From Macropodus opercularis (Eukaryota; Chordata; Actinopteri; Anabantiformes; Osphronemidae), in assembly GCA_030770545.1 (NCBI GenBank), contig CM061090.1, forward strand, positions 12,591,501-12,655,500: DNA of 64,000 nt. The letters run 5' to 3'. The notes below the pieces were generated by a model that was given only the letters and a program-made list of their open reading frames with translations, was not told the DNA's origin and made no database searches. Position 1 is the first letter of the stretch. Each line of letters starts with the position of its first letter. Positions 12,101 through 24,100 of the stretch are shown here, piece after piece. Both the position numbers and the translations under genes were made by a program.

Positions 12101-15100
12101 GCTTGACAAACAGCCCTTTATTCGCTGGACAGCGAAAGCGCCGTTCGCCGAGGTAACTGCCGTCCGTTCCTGCAGACAGCTCCTGATCCTGGCAAACACG
12201 TGCACAGTATAGTGTCAGCTTAACTTTGCAATTGTTGTCAGTGAGGAATTTTTCACAGGTGCACAGCAGATTTCTAACATTTTAATTATTGGTGTTGTGA
12301 TAAAAGTAATTAATTTAATAATTTAAATTAATAAAAATGTTTTCTAAGCCATTTGCACATATTAATGATGTGACCAACTTTTAAAAGCATGAGAAAACAA
12401 CAGTAACATTAAATGCACTACTGACAGAAACCAGCTCCTCACCAGTTCGATTCCTGCCACTGGCTCTGATATCCCACTGATTTTTCCGATCCAGCGGATC
12501 ACCCCAAGAAGAGGCGGATCGTTCACTTCAACCATGGAGCCGACCTCCAGCTGACCCTCCCATCCCTCCTCGTCATTTTCTCTGGAAGCATCAACGGTGT
12601 CTGGCGAGGTCAGAGGTGAGAGAGGGTTGTGCTCGCCATTGGTGTGCTGTAGCTGCTCAGCAGCAGTAGGTGAAGTCGGGCTTCTGGGTTTAGGTGGAGG
12701 TAGAGGGGGAAGAGGCAGGGGCTTTTGGGTGGGTTTTGGTGGTGGCAGTGGTGGAGGAGGTGCTAGTTTGGTGGGGGGCATCAGGGCGACTTTGGGAGAA
12801 GTTGGAGAAGTAGGGCCTGGTTTGTTGACAGGGGGTGGGGCAGCCTTCAGGATGGACTTTTGGTGAGTAATATTATGATGGTGGAATTTTGACTCTGTTG
12901 ACACAGAAACAAAACAAAAAAAAAACATTTTCTTTACCCTGTTTGCACACAAAATAGTTGTTTTCATTTCAGGCTGCAAAGCAACAAATGTGATTATTAT
13001 TTAGCTTCTCTTCTACTTACCCTCTTTAACTGCAGCTACTCTAACTATAACTAACTATACCTGAGGAAACCTTGTTGACTGGCAGCAGGAGTCCGTAAAC
13101 AGGAGAAGGAATGTGGCAGAGCTTCTCTCCCTTGTAGTGCCCGTTCCAGTCACCATCCGGAGAATCCTGTCACATACAGCACAATGTCAAACAGAGCGTG
13201 AAAGGCCAACTTCAGTGATTTTCCACCAGCTTTTCTACCCATGTTGAAATACTGCAACTCTGGTTCTAGTTGAAAAACCACAGGAAGCAGGTTGACGAGA
13301 GGTGGAGTCCCTCTTTAGAAAAACTGTTACAGAATACTGAACAGAATATTTTATGTAAATTTATGTATGATTTAAATCGTGCTACATATCAAGAGGAAAT
13401 ACACTATAGAGTAATTTTATAATGACTTAAAACATTCAGGTATTTATTCTACTCTTTGTGGACCATCATACCTTGAGCTTTGTGACTTTTTTAATGAATG
13501 CAGAGACTCAGGAAGTCATTTTTTCCTATTGTTCCCTCACAGGAAACTACATTCTGACTGCACTGTAATAATAAGCTATTTTTAAACCAATCATCCACCA
13601 CACAGTATTTGGAGCAATAAGCAGACACCCATTCAAATATCAATCAGTTTGACGTCCTGTGTTGCACTGACCAGAAAAACTCCGACATACATTCCAGATG
13701 AGCGTCGGCCAGGCAGGTAACCACAGAAACGCACCTCCCCTCCATGGACAGCGTCCCCCTGGGGGAAACAAACCCGCTGACCAACATGGAAAGGTGCAGG
13801 CGATGTGGCAGATCGGACCTGGGTTTGAGTTTGAGCAGTGATCGGCGCCGACTCCGCTGTTCGTGAGATAATACTAGCGATAGGCTGAGTAGGGCTGCTG
13901 GACCGATGCTGGGGGAGGTGGCGACCGTGCTGCTGCAGCTGATGATTTGGCTGGTCTTTGCTATGGTGCCCATTGCTGGGCGATATATTGCTGTTGCGGT
14001 GGTGCTGGTCACGCTCACGGGGTCGATCATGTCCATCTGAGCCATTGCCGCGAGACCAGTGTCGGAATCGGATTTGATTGACTGGAAGGAAAAGAGCACA
14101 GGCGTCCGGGCAGGTGAAGAACCGCTGGCCCTTAAAGGAACCGTTGCTCATTCCTTTACCCACAGCTGAACCCTGGAGGACGACAGAACAACATGTTTAT
14201 TGGCAACGTTATTATGCTATTATGCATTATTATTATGCGTTTCACAAAAGCTAAGAGTCCCCCCAACACAGAACAGACGACAGAACATTTACAACTAAAC
14301 ATGTATATATGCGATCCTGACAGTGTACGTTGACTGTACAGGAAATCAGTCAGAATCACTTATATCTTTAAAGCGATTTTACCTTGAGCTGTACCCCAAA
14401 ATAAACAGCGTTGCTCCCTCTGGTGAGTGGCCCACAGTATTTAAGCTCTGCCTCTGCCAGCTCGTCATGTTGACCTATTTGGACCCACAGTGGGGCATCG
14501 ATGGGCAAAGCAGCGAACTGCTGCAACTTACCAGGACTGTCTGAAAAATTCCAAACAATCAAAAAAGTCTCATCAAAGTTCCTTTTAATTAGTTCTGTAC
14601 TTAACAAAAAAACAACAACAACTCTTTGTGTCAAATAATGAACATAATAATTAAACCAGTACTAGATTTTACAGTGATGCGATCGGTATCTACATTCTGT
14701 TATCACTTAAAAAAGCCCAAATGTGAAGTTCAACATAACATTCAACATGACATTCAACATAAATGTTAAGATGTCATTCAATGGATTTGATCTTAAACAA
14801 ACTTTAAAGAAGATACAGCATAAGAACACAAATAACCCAAAAAAAGTGCTGCTGCTACAGAAACTGCCACTGAAAACTGAAATTCTATTTGTCAGATTCA
14901 AGCTAACTGACAAATCACAAATTAAAATCTTTACTGTGTTTCAGAACCCAATTCACAGCTCTTCTAGAAATGTGGTTTGTACTAACACAGACGTATTTGC
15001 CATAACACAAGTGCATAAGCGAATTATTAAGATTGTTGTTCTTTCATAATAGTACTTCTATAACAATTAGTGCAGTACTTAGGAGTTTCAGACGGGCCTC

Positions 15101-16293
15101 TGGGTCAGGCACAGCCTCCAACAGGCCACTGAGCTCGCTCGGGATGTCTACCAGGAACCTCCTCTCTATTTTAATCATGAAGTCATTGTCTAACACCTGT
15201 GGGGAAACAAGGAGAAAAACAAATGTGGAAGCTATCAGGGGTGAGCATGAAGGAAAGAAAACCAGAGAACAATAGGGATATTAAATAAACCATGTGAAAT
15301 GGTGACTCAGCAGCACGTGGAGCATGTTCTCACACAAACTGCATAATAGTACCACAATAAAACACATTTTGGGGTGGCTGCAGTCACGGAATGGACCACC
15401 CAAGTCATATACAAATATGGTCAAATGAGACTCTGCAAGGAAAACAATTTCAAAGGCTTGAGACATTTGAGGGCATCACCTCCTTTCTCTTGATGCAGTA
15501 GCAAAGGCCTGGCACGGTAAGGATGTGTTCTTAACTAAAGTTGCCTTGCTATACACGGTTTTTACATATGTTTATTACACTTCTGTTTACGAATGCTGAA
15601 GTCTGCACTAAAAACCTCACCTGGCTTCCTCTTTCTAAGAGGCTGTAGTTTAGTTGAAGGCAGCAATGGTTCAAAACAGTGAAAACCTCTCCACGAGTAA
15701 TTTAACTTAATTAACATCCTCTTGAAACGCTTCAGTTGCTTTGCGTTTAAGTTAATTATTGTTTTCGGTAACTACCGACCTAGCAGTTTCACAAGGCCCA
15801 AAATGACATATTAAACTAAATGTGAAAATCTAAAAGAACGAAAATCCAGGGAAGCATAGAAAAGCAGCAAATACACATTTGAGAACCCTCACTGATGATT
15901 GTTTGGCCTCCAGGCCTGAAAAAGCCCCTAAACAAACCACTCACACGGGCCGTGAAATAAACACAGCTGCTTCTTACTGTGCAGCAGATAAACTTCTGTC
16001 AAATCCACTTTAAACATTGAGTCTCCCAAATTATCTGCAGCTACGTCCTGTAACCAGCTCCTCGCATATCTCTGCAAGCACGTTCGGCCTGATCACTTGG
16101 GACACAGAACCCATGTCAATACCTTGACCCACAGGCTGTCCGCTCTGGGCTTGCCCGAGTCTTGCTCCTGGCAGATGTAGCCCCGAAGCAGCCGGATGGT
16201 ACCGTCCAGCTGGTCCTGGACCTTTAGGTCGGTGGAGATCAAGAAGGTTTTGGAGGGGCGGCGCTTCCTGGTCTGCTCGTGAGCCCCTGACAT
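9106..16293 (-). CDS. cyldl: CYLD-type deubiquitinase, complete, divergent paralogue
   Basis: CYLD removes K63- and M1-linked ubiquitin from NF-kB and RIPK1 signalling proteins. Sixteen coding exons: 16123-16293, 15079-15196, 14383-14540, 13672-14172, 13061-13166, 12443-12894, 12023-12188, 11707-11839, 11477-11599, 11034-11125, 10872-10935, 10292-10496, 10060-10168, 9771-9889, 9402-9609, 9106-9290; total 969 aa (human CYLD 956). Three CAP-Gly domains lie near residues 100-175, 277-350 and 460-545, with a proline-rich linker (about 360-420). The USP core starts near 586: catalytic Cys594 in HLNSCYLD, His884 in ETSHYVSF, then DSMAD. A CxxC zinc module (about 800-839) and the ending YHSPELSLYK match CYLD. 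The first two exons barely resemble CYLD, and synteny differs, so I infer an ohnologue rather than CYLD itself. Intron 10 starts with GC instead of GT. Confidence 0.93.
10761..10796. repeat. Perfect inverted repeat, 14-bp arms
   Basis: Arms 10761-10774 and 10783-10796 are exact reverse complements around an 8-nt spacer, in a cyldl intron. In RNA from either strand this folds into a strong hairpin. Confidence 0.9.
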
Positions 16294-16700
16294 CTTAAAA
16301 GTGTTTTAGACGTCGCACTTTCACAAAGGTATGAAACCCTTCATTTCCCTACAAAAACAAGAAATATATATCATAATATTTACAAGAAAAAATGTCCTGA
16401 AGTGTTTCCGTTTAGGTCAAGTGGCCACAACGACAGGTAACGACGCATTAATTCGCATTTAAAGCGCCGTCACTCACTTCCAAACCAACCTCCGTCACAC
16501 AGCATCAATTAGCGGCATTTCCGCTGCGGTTCCCGCGAACAAACAACCTGGATTACGTTTGTGAATAATTGTGGGCGCTTGTTGAACACTCACCAACTTC
16601 ATCAGCTCCGGCCGTCAACATTTCCACACTCATTTAAAGCAGCTCCCACTTCAATAACAAACTGAACCGTGAAACAGGAAGCAGGTCAAGTGGCACCGAC
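16294..16700 (-). promoter_or_regulatory. cyldl 5' UTR exons and proximal promoter
   Basis: A good acceptor (TTTTTGTAG) ending near 16349 suggests that the coding exon 1 carries 5' UTR spliced to an upstream non-coding exon. Possible donors (GTGAGT) lie near 16478 and 16593. Confidence 0.45.
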
Positions 16701-18111
16701 GGCAGCCAATAGCAAGCCAGAAAAGTTTAGCGAGGAGCGCGATATGAGCCAATCATGAGCAGCTGTGGGCGTTGCTAGGAGAGGGAAATTCCACAGTTCT
16801 TGATTGGTGAATGTAGGAAACTGGTTGACCAAACTCTTGAGCGCTTGTTGTTTTTTATTAGTGTATAAATAGATTACAAAAATATTTCCATACCACAACA
16901 GTTCTTACATCCACAACTCACATCAGCCCTCACAGTATTATATGTTAAAAAGAGAGGGGGAAACGTTCAGTGTGCATTCAACACTGGCTTAAGTACAACT
17001 AACAAGAAAGTGCAACGTCAAATGTGCATTTGCTTACTCTTCATGGCACAAAACGTCATTTGTGTTACAGTATAATCATAATATAATAACGTCAGTAATG
17101 AGCAGAAGGGAATTAAAGAAATCACAATGCAGTTAATCTGTCCGGTTCCAGCCGGGAACAAGATTTCATAGAACAAGATCATATTTCTTTGTGCAACTAA
17201 AACTACATTTCCCTCCTAGGCCTTCTCATTGACATTATTATATGGATAAAACTATACAGGTTACAAATAAAACCACAGATAAAATATACGTATTGAAATC
17301 AACACAATATGTTTTGTATTGAGTGCTTTCTGTTTATCCTACATTGCAAGTAATTTATTTAGCTTTGGAGATTAGGAGTACGTCTAATTTCCTACTATTA
17401 AATACATAACACACACTGTACCAACATACTCGCACACAAAATATTTAACGTTAAGATAAATGCCTTTTGTACCTTAACAAATACACAATAATCAATGTAA
17501 ACAGCACAGTTGTTTTGGCTTATGTAAGGCATAAGCTCCTTTTATGATATCCTTCATCAGACTACATCGTTCATTTGCATTTTCTCTTCCAGTAGAATAA
17601 ACATACACGTTGCTTTTTAAGTAGATAATGCATACGATGAAGTAACGGCAAGTGTGCCAAGAAACAGTCATTCAGATTGTACAGGAAGTGCAGAACAGTA
17701 CAATGACAAGTGCATGATGGGTATTTGACCCGTACAGTGATACAGACACAGCATAAACATGGCTGGCCATTCAGTGGACGATGTGTGGAAAGTTCAGAGC
17801 TTTCACTTGCTGTGGTCTCCATCTCTTTCTGTAGCCAGTCCGAAACATACTTGATGTCTAATCTGAAAGGCAACGGCAGCCCTGTGGCAGGTCAAACTCA
17901 ATAAGAGGTGATCTGTTTCCGTATGGAGTCTGTGCAGATGCGTTGTGAAAGTCACACATGAAGGTGAACATGCAGCAGTATTTTCCATTCATCACAACAA
18001 GGTTGGGTCCTGTATTGTCACATTAACTACAGCGGTTCTTTAAAACCCAACAATGACAAGTATTTTCACCTAATGTTAACTTTAAGCTTGTCCAGTATTT
18101 GACTGTGGAGG
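16701..18111. other. cyldl distal promoter and adcy4-like 3' UTR
   Basis: CCAAT motifs occur at 16706-16710 and 16749-16753, with the inverted form ATTGG at 16803-16807; these could serve the cyldl promoter. From about 16860 to 18111 the sequence is AT-rich and is most simply the 3' UTR of the cyclase. No coding exon seen. Confidence 0.4.
16853..16858 (-). terminator. Candidate poly(A) signal of adcy4-like
   Basis: Minus-strand AATAAA about 1.25 kb past the cyclase stop. If used, the cyclase transcript ends within about 250 bp of the cyldl start region, leaving almost no spacer. Confidence 0.3.
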
Positions 18112-21100
18112 TCAGAACTGAGGAGACGACTGGTCTGTGTTGACAAAATAGGTAGTGAGCTCCCCTTTGCCCTTGACGTTGATAACCCCTCGTAGAGACA
18201 CACTGTATCCCACGCTCTGGACCACCTGTGCAGTCTCCTCCGTCACCTGGTAGCAAGCAGAAAAAAATTGTTGTTTCCATCTTCACTGTATTTGTCAGAC
18301 AGCAGCAGTGATACAGTGATACCCTATTTTTTTAGTCAGCATTTTCTAATTTTTTCTCATCTTTTCCTCTCCAATACTTAAAATTGTCTAGATTAATTCC
18401 CTACACACACATAAAAGAGATATTTTCACCCAGTTTCATCATTTGAGAAGGCACAATGAGAAAACCATTATCAGGAACATACACTTCCTCAATCTGATGC
18501 ATTTCTTATCAAAACAGGATGTAGAACATTTCACAATTACAGATGCTTCCATCCCTCCTCAGCTCTTATCGTCTAACCTGTATCTTGTCCAGTACTCCTG
18601 TGCTATCCATCCTGCTGGCAACGTTAACAGAGTTCCCCCAGATATCATACTGAGGTTTATGAGCTCCAATCACCCCAGCAATAACTGGACCATGGTTTAT
18701 TCCTGAAAGCAGACAAAGAATGACTTTGTACACTATTTTTTTAACCAAGTCTCTTGTCAAAATCTTTTGACTTAAGCATTTTAATCATCTTTCTAGAACA
18801 GACTCACCGATCCTCAGTTTAAAGCTGTTGAAAGAATGCGTATTGATAGACTCCAGTTTGGCCATTAGAGCGATGGCAAACTCCACCATAGCGCGTACAT
18901 GACTGTAGGTCATCTCGTATTTCTACAGGGGGAGCCAGAGATCATGTTCATGTGGGACAGGTTGTCCCAACAGCTGTAATTGTGGGAATGTTGCATGGGT
19001 AGTGGTCCAGTGAATGTAAAGGAAAGCAAACCTTTTGCTCGTCCCCGGGAGGTGAGTGTGTCAGTCCGGCAGCGGCCATGTAAGTGCTGCCAATGGTCTT
19101 AATCTTCTCCACTGAAGAGAATTTTGGCTTGCTGAGAAGCTGAGAAGGAAAAAAAACAGAACAAAGTCCAAATGTTCAGACTCAGTGATAAGGACAGATA
19201 TTAAACAGCGTCTTCTTCTACGTACCTCATCGAAGTCTGCTATGATCTCATTGAGGAAACGCAAGCACTCCAGGCCGTCTCTGTTTTCACTGCTCTCACT
19301 GTAAAACTCCTTGAACTGTGGCACCGATGCAAACATCACACACACGCAGTCATATGACTGACTGTACAGATCCTGAAACACAAGTTTAGAGTGAAGAGCT
19401 AAACTACAACATAACCCGATTTCTGTGGAATCAGCAACCAGATATCAACATGAGTACAACCTGTTTAGTTAGTTTAAGTCTCCTAAAATATTTTTCCTGG
19501 AGCCATAATGTTCATTTCAAACGTTCATCAATTGTCATAGTTTTTCCTCTATATCCTTTTAAATGAGTCCATCCAAGATATTTCAATCATGTGTAATAGG
19601 CCAAAAACAAAAAAAGTAAATATGTGGCTGCAGGTTTAGTTGAACATATTCAGTACGTCTACACTGTGCTGGGTTTTTCTTTACCTGGTTACGAACTGTT
19701 TTGCCCATGAAGATGGAGGCAACATGTAGAGGCAGCACATTTTGGAGGAGAAGTTTGTTGACGTTCTCCATGGTCTCCATCTCCTCTCTTTCCATCTGGA
19801 AACATTTATCCAACAGGAAGTCGACACGGCAGCCGAGCTCAGCCTAATAGGCAGTGAGAGATTTTACACAAAGGCAGATAAACACGCCTGAGACACAGTT
19901 CCAGTTACATAAACACACACTCCTTAGTGAAAGACAAGTAGTACACACTCAAACATACACACCTGTCTCGCCAGTATGAGGCAGACAATATAAAAGATGG
20001 ACAGCCAGACACCGGACATGATTTGAGGGTCTTTTAACACGCCCAACCTGAAAAAAAAAAAATCACACCTTTAGTCTTACTCTCATACAGTCTGGACTAT
20101 TAAAAACTACTATCAGTCTTTTTTTCTTTCTATTACATAATTCCTCAGAGTATCAGATGTCGCACAGTGAATGGACCAAAACTCGACTTCAAGAGCGATA
20201 CGGAGTTGAATAAATGACGGTGATCTGAAACCACCATTCACAATCTGGACTGTTGAGTGCCGGACAAAAGGAGAAGAAATCCAACACCTCGGATGACGGG
20301 ACAGAATGAATACAGGCAGCGGTGAATGAATGGGAACCAGTGGAAAGTGAACTTTAGTGGGATTACTGGAAGTCTGTGTGACACACATTTCTAGTCATGC
20401 CTGCAAAACGTTCATGCTTATTTCCAGTGCTTTGTTTAGTATTACAATAAAAAGCAGGTTAGCGTCTAACCCTGGTTCGTAATTCTTACTTACTCTGGAT
20501 AATTTGTGGGATAATATTGTACAGTGTATTTTTATTAATCTGTTGGTTGTTTTCCAATTTAATGTATCTTGGAGAAAACAAGTGTAAATCGCTAATAACA
20601 ATTTCCAAAAGCGCACAGATAAGCAATTTAGTTGTATTATACATATTGTGTATTATAATACAAAACGCTTATGATGTGTAACCTAATGATTAATGTTTCC
20701 ATTTTCAAAATCATGGTCAGCTACAGACAGCTGCGTTGAACTCCTGATGTTAGTGCCACTCACTTTGTGTTGTTGTACACCAGGTTGGCGAGGCAGGCAG
20801 ACTTTGGGGCGTCAACATAAAGGAAGAGGGCCAGGTACACCACCACAGCCAGAGTTAGCAGCAGTGTCTTCACAGATAAGCACGTCCTGACGAACACAAC
20901 CACTCCCAGCATGGCAAGCAGGCAGCAATACAGGTAGTACTGGATGTTTGAAGAGAAACATGTAGGTTATGACAAATTTCTGCTGTGATGGTTGCTCTTA
21001 CACTCTCATTATCCAATATCTAATAAAGAATCTGTTTTAAACCTTTACTGAGGTTTTAACCCACTTTACTAAACACAGAGAAAACAGGCACATTTTTGTC

Positions 21101-24100
21101 TTTATAAGGCTTCTCTTTAAGCCGCTCACAGACCATCCGCAGAATAGCAGCTAGTTTTTCATTTGAATCAAAATGGCAACTTCGGTCAGTTTCAGCTGCT
21201 TATCCAGAATTGAGTTGCAACACATCAGTGAGTCAAACCAGGTTTTTTAATTCTTCCTGGGGGAATCTCAACATGTACCAAACTTTGGGGCTGCAGGTTT
21301 GCAAAGCTGACAGGAATCGCACGTTCAAATGGAAACACACAATAGCTGAAAAATGACAGCAATATTAAAAAAAAGGATTTTTATATTTATATCTACTACA
21401 AATTATCAGTATCATTTTTGTTGACAAATTTAATGCAGTGTAAGTTTATCAAATAATTTAAATACTACTATAATAAATAATGCAATTTATTCCAATTGTG
21501 CTATTTATACTTTTTTTTAATATTTATATGTGTCAATGCTATATTGTTAAACCTTAAAAATGGATCAATCTGCCTTCTATAGGAATTATAATATCATATT
21601 TTGGAATTGGAAACAAATCACAATATAATAGAACCAAGAAAACAAAATGTAGATACTTACAGGCACATTGTACAGCTGCAGATGTTCCAGCTCAGTGTGG
21701 TTGTAAATATAGGTGCAATTCCTTCCTGGTTGAAAGGACTGAAAAGAAACAAACAAACCAATGACGATAAGACATAAGAAAACTGTAGAAGGGTATGATA
21801 AAAGAACAAACACAGGAAGGACAGGAAACCAAGAAGACCAAACAACAGATGAGGGCAAAATATTTAAACGTAAAAGCAAACGTACAAAGTTGAGGATAGC
21901 CATAAGCAACGTGATGAGCACACAGACGATGACCACAAAGAGCCGCAGCGCTGCCCTGGTGGAAATGCCGCGGGACATCCCCGTTATCCAGTCGACCCCT
22001 GAAGGGATCTTAGAGCGCCATTTCTGAGCCACAAAACATGCACCGTTACTACAGATGTGCTGAGGGTCACTGTAATCACTTTACTGTAACAGATGTCAAA
22101 TTTCATGTAACGTTAAAACAAAGCACTGCAAATTCATTCAGGAATGTAATGTAATAAACAGATTTATTTGTGTATTTGCTATGTTTGTCATTCATGGTGA
22201 CATTAAACTGTAAACAGTATGAACAGCAGTTTGTTTATTTACCTCCAAATATCCGGTGAAAGCAACAGACAGAATCATCACAAGGATGGGGAAGGTGGCG
22301 CCGTAGGACACCGCCATCTCAAAGTTCCTGAGGGGAGCGAAAATATATCACTTATTCATTCATTCATCTTCTACTGCTTCTTCCCCGTAGGGGTCGTTGT
22401 GCTGGAGCCTGTCCCAGCTGTCTATGGGCGAGAGGCAGGGTTCACCCTGGACAGGTCGCCAGTCCGTCGCAGGGCCACACATATAGACGCACAACCAGTC
22501 ACACGCACACTCACACCTACGGGCAAAGCTACGAGTTTCCAATCAGCCTAACTGCAGGTCTTTGGACTGTGGGAGGAAGCCGGAGACCCCGGAGAAAAAT
22601 CAGGCAGGCACAGGGAGAACATGCAGACTCCACACAGAAAGACCCCGGTCGTCCCCGGGACCTTCTCGCTGGGAGGCGACAGTGCTAACCACCGCACCAC
22701 TGTGCCGCCCCGAAAATACAGGATTTACAATTTATTCCTCGTTAAATAACGTGCGAGACCACATTAGCCAGAGGGGGCAACAACATAGTTAAGATACAGA
22801 TGCAGTTACATAAGAAAAAGTTTTAATAACACACACCAGTTACGACGCTGATGAGTTGCATGCAATGAATGAAGTCATACTCACTTTTTAGATACAAGCA
22901 TCTGGGTGGTAAAAATTGTCACAAAGATCAATGCTAAGCAGCTGATGGATTGGTGCAAACCCTTCACTTCTGCAAGACGGAACTGGAAAACAAATAAGAG
23001 ACACATTTAAGTAAATACCATGGACATAGTTATATTATAAATTATAATGTTTAAAATGTTTATATGAGAACATATAACACTTTTGTGTAATAGTCCAGTT
23101 ACACAGCAGCCAAAATATCAGTATTTGACCTCTGACAGTGGATATGAAACAAACAAGCTACGCCTCAATCAGGTGCTGACTGTCAGCTTCACGAGGTTGC
23201 TCAGAAACACTGGATAAACCATAAAGGAACCTCCATATAAAAGACAGAAGAAAGACCCAGCACTTGGTGAAATCTAGGGTTTGTGATTTCAAGCATGGAC
23301 TGCAAATATTGTTAGCCCCTAAAATGAGGCACATGCCTTTTAACAGTTATTCCAACTGTGCATCATGACTCAACCTACCTGCTTCTCCAGGCTCAGGTCA
23401 TTGAACAGCAGAGTCAAACAGTTGAGTTTTTTCGCCCTCCTCCTGTATAAAACATTCAAATAAAAATGAACTGTCGACATCATTTCATCCTTTCAAGACT
23501 TTTGATTTTATGACATCTTACCCTGCCAAGTCCACTGTGTCCAGTGAGCCCCTAACATTATTATCCACAAACAAACTGGAACAAAATAAGAAAACATTAA
23601 ACACAGCTTTACTTTGGAACAAAATGTCAGTTTGAGCTGCTGAGGAAATTTATTCTACTTCAAGGCTACTTTAACTGCTGAACTGATGTCATCTAGATGG
23701 TTGTCACCATGATTTGCGTAGACTCACTAAACCACAAAGAGAGCAAGGCGTCGTGCTTTGTGCATTCTTAACTTACCTGGAGGGATTGGTCTGGAGGGGT
23801 ACTCTCTCCTGCTGCAAACACACACATACAGTCAGAGAGCATGGCCAAAGATCACCTCTTTAAAACATACAACACAGAATTCAAACTGCATCTATGTACA
23901 GTATTAATAGCATTTGCTGAAAGAAAACAATGATTCAAGGTTAATGCCTTAAAAAACTAGGAGCATCTCAAATACATACCACATACAACTGTGACTGGTT
24001 CGTGACAGCGGAGGTGGCGATGACTGGATTCTTGGCTGATGTAGCAGCGTGGTTGTTTAGGGCTGCGAAGGGGTGAATGTAGTCCCAGCGCTGCATGTAC

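Noticed and set aside
12597..12866. Long plus-strand Gly/Val-rich ORF
   Set aside because: Exact antisense of the proline-rich cyldl exon 12443-12894; its composition follows from CCN codons.
22660..22711. tRNA gene suggested by A/B-box-like sequence
   Set aside because: It is the head of a dispersed SINE with tail and target duplication; no cloverleaf is kept.
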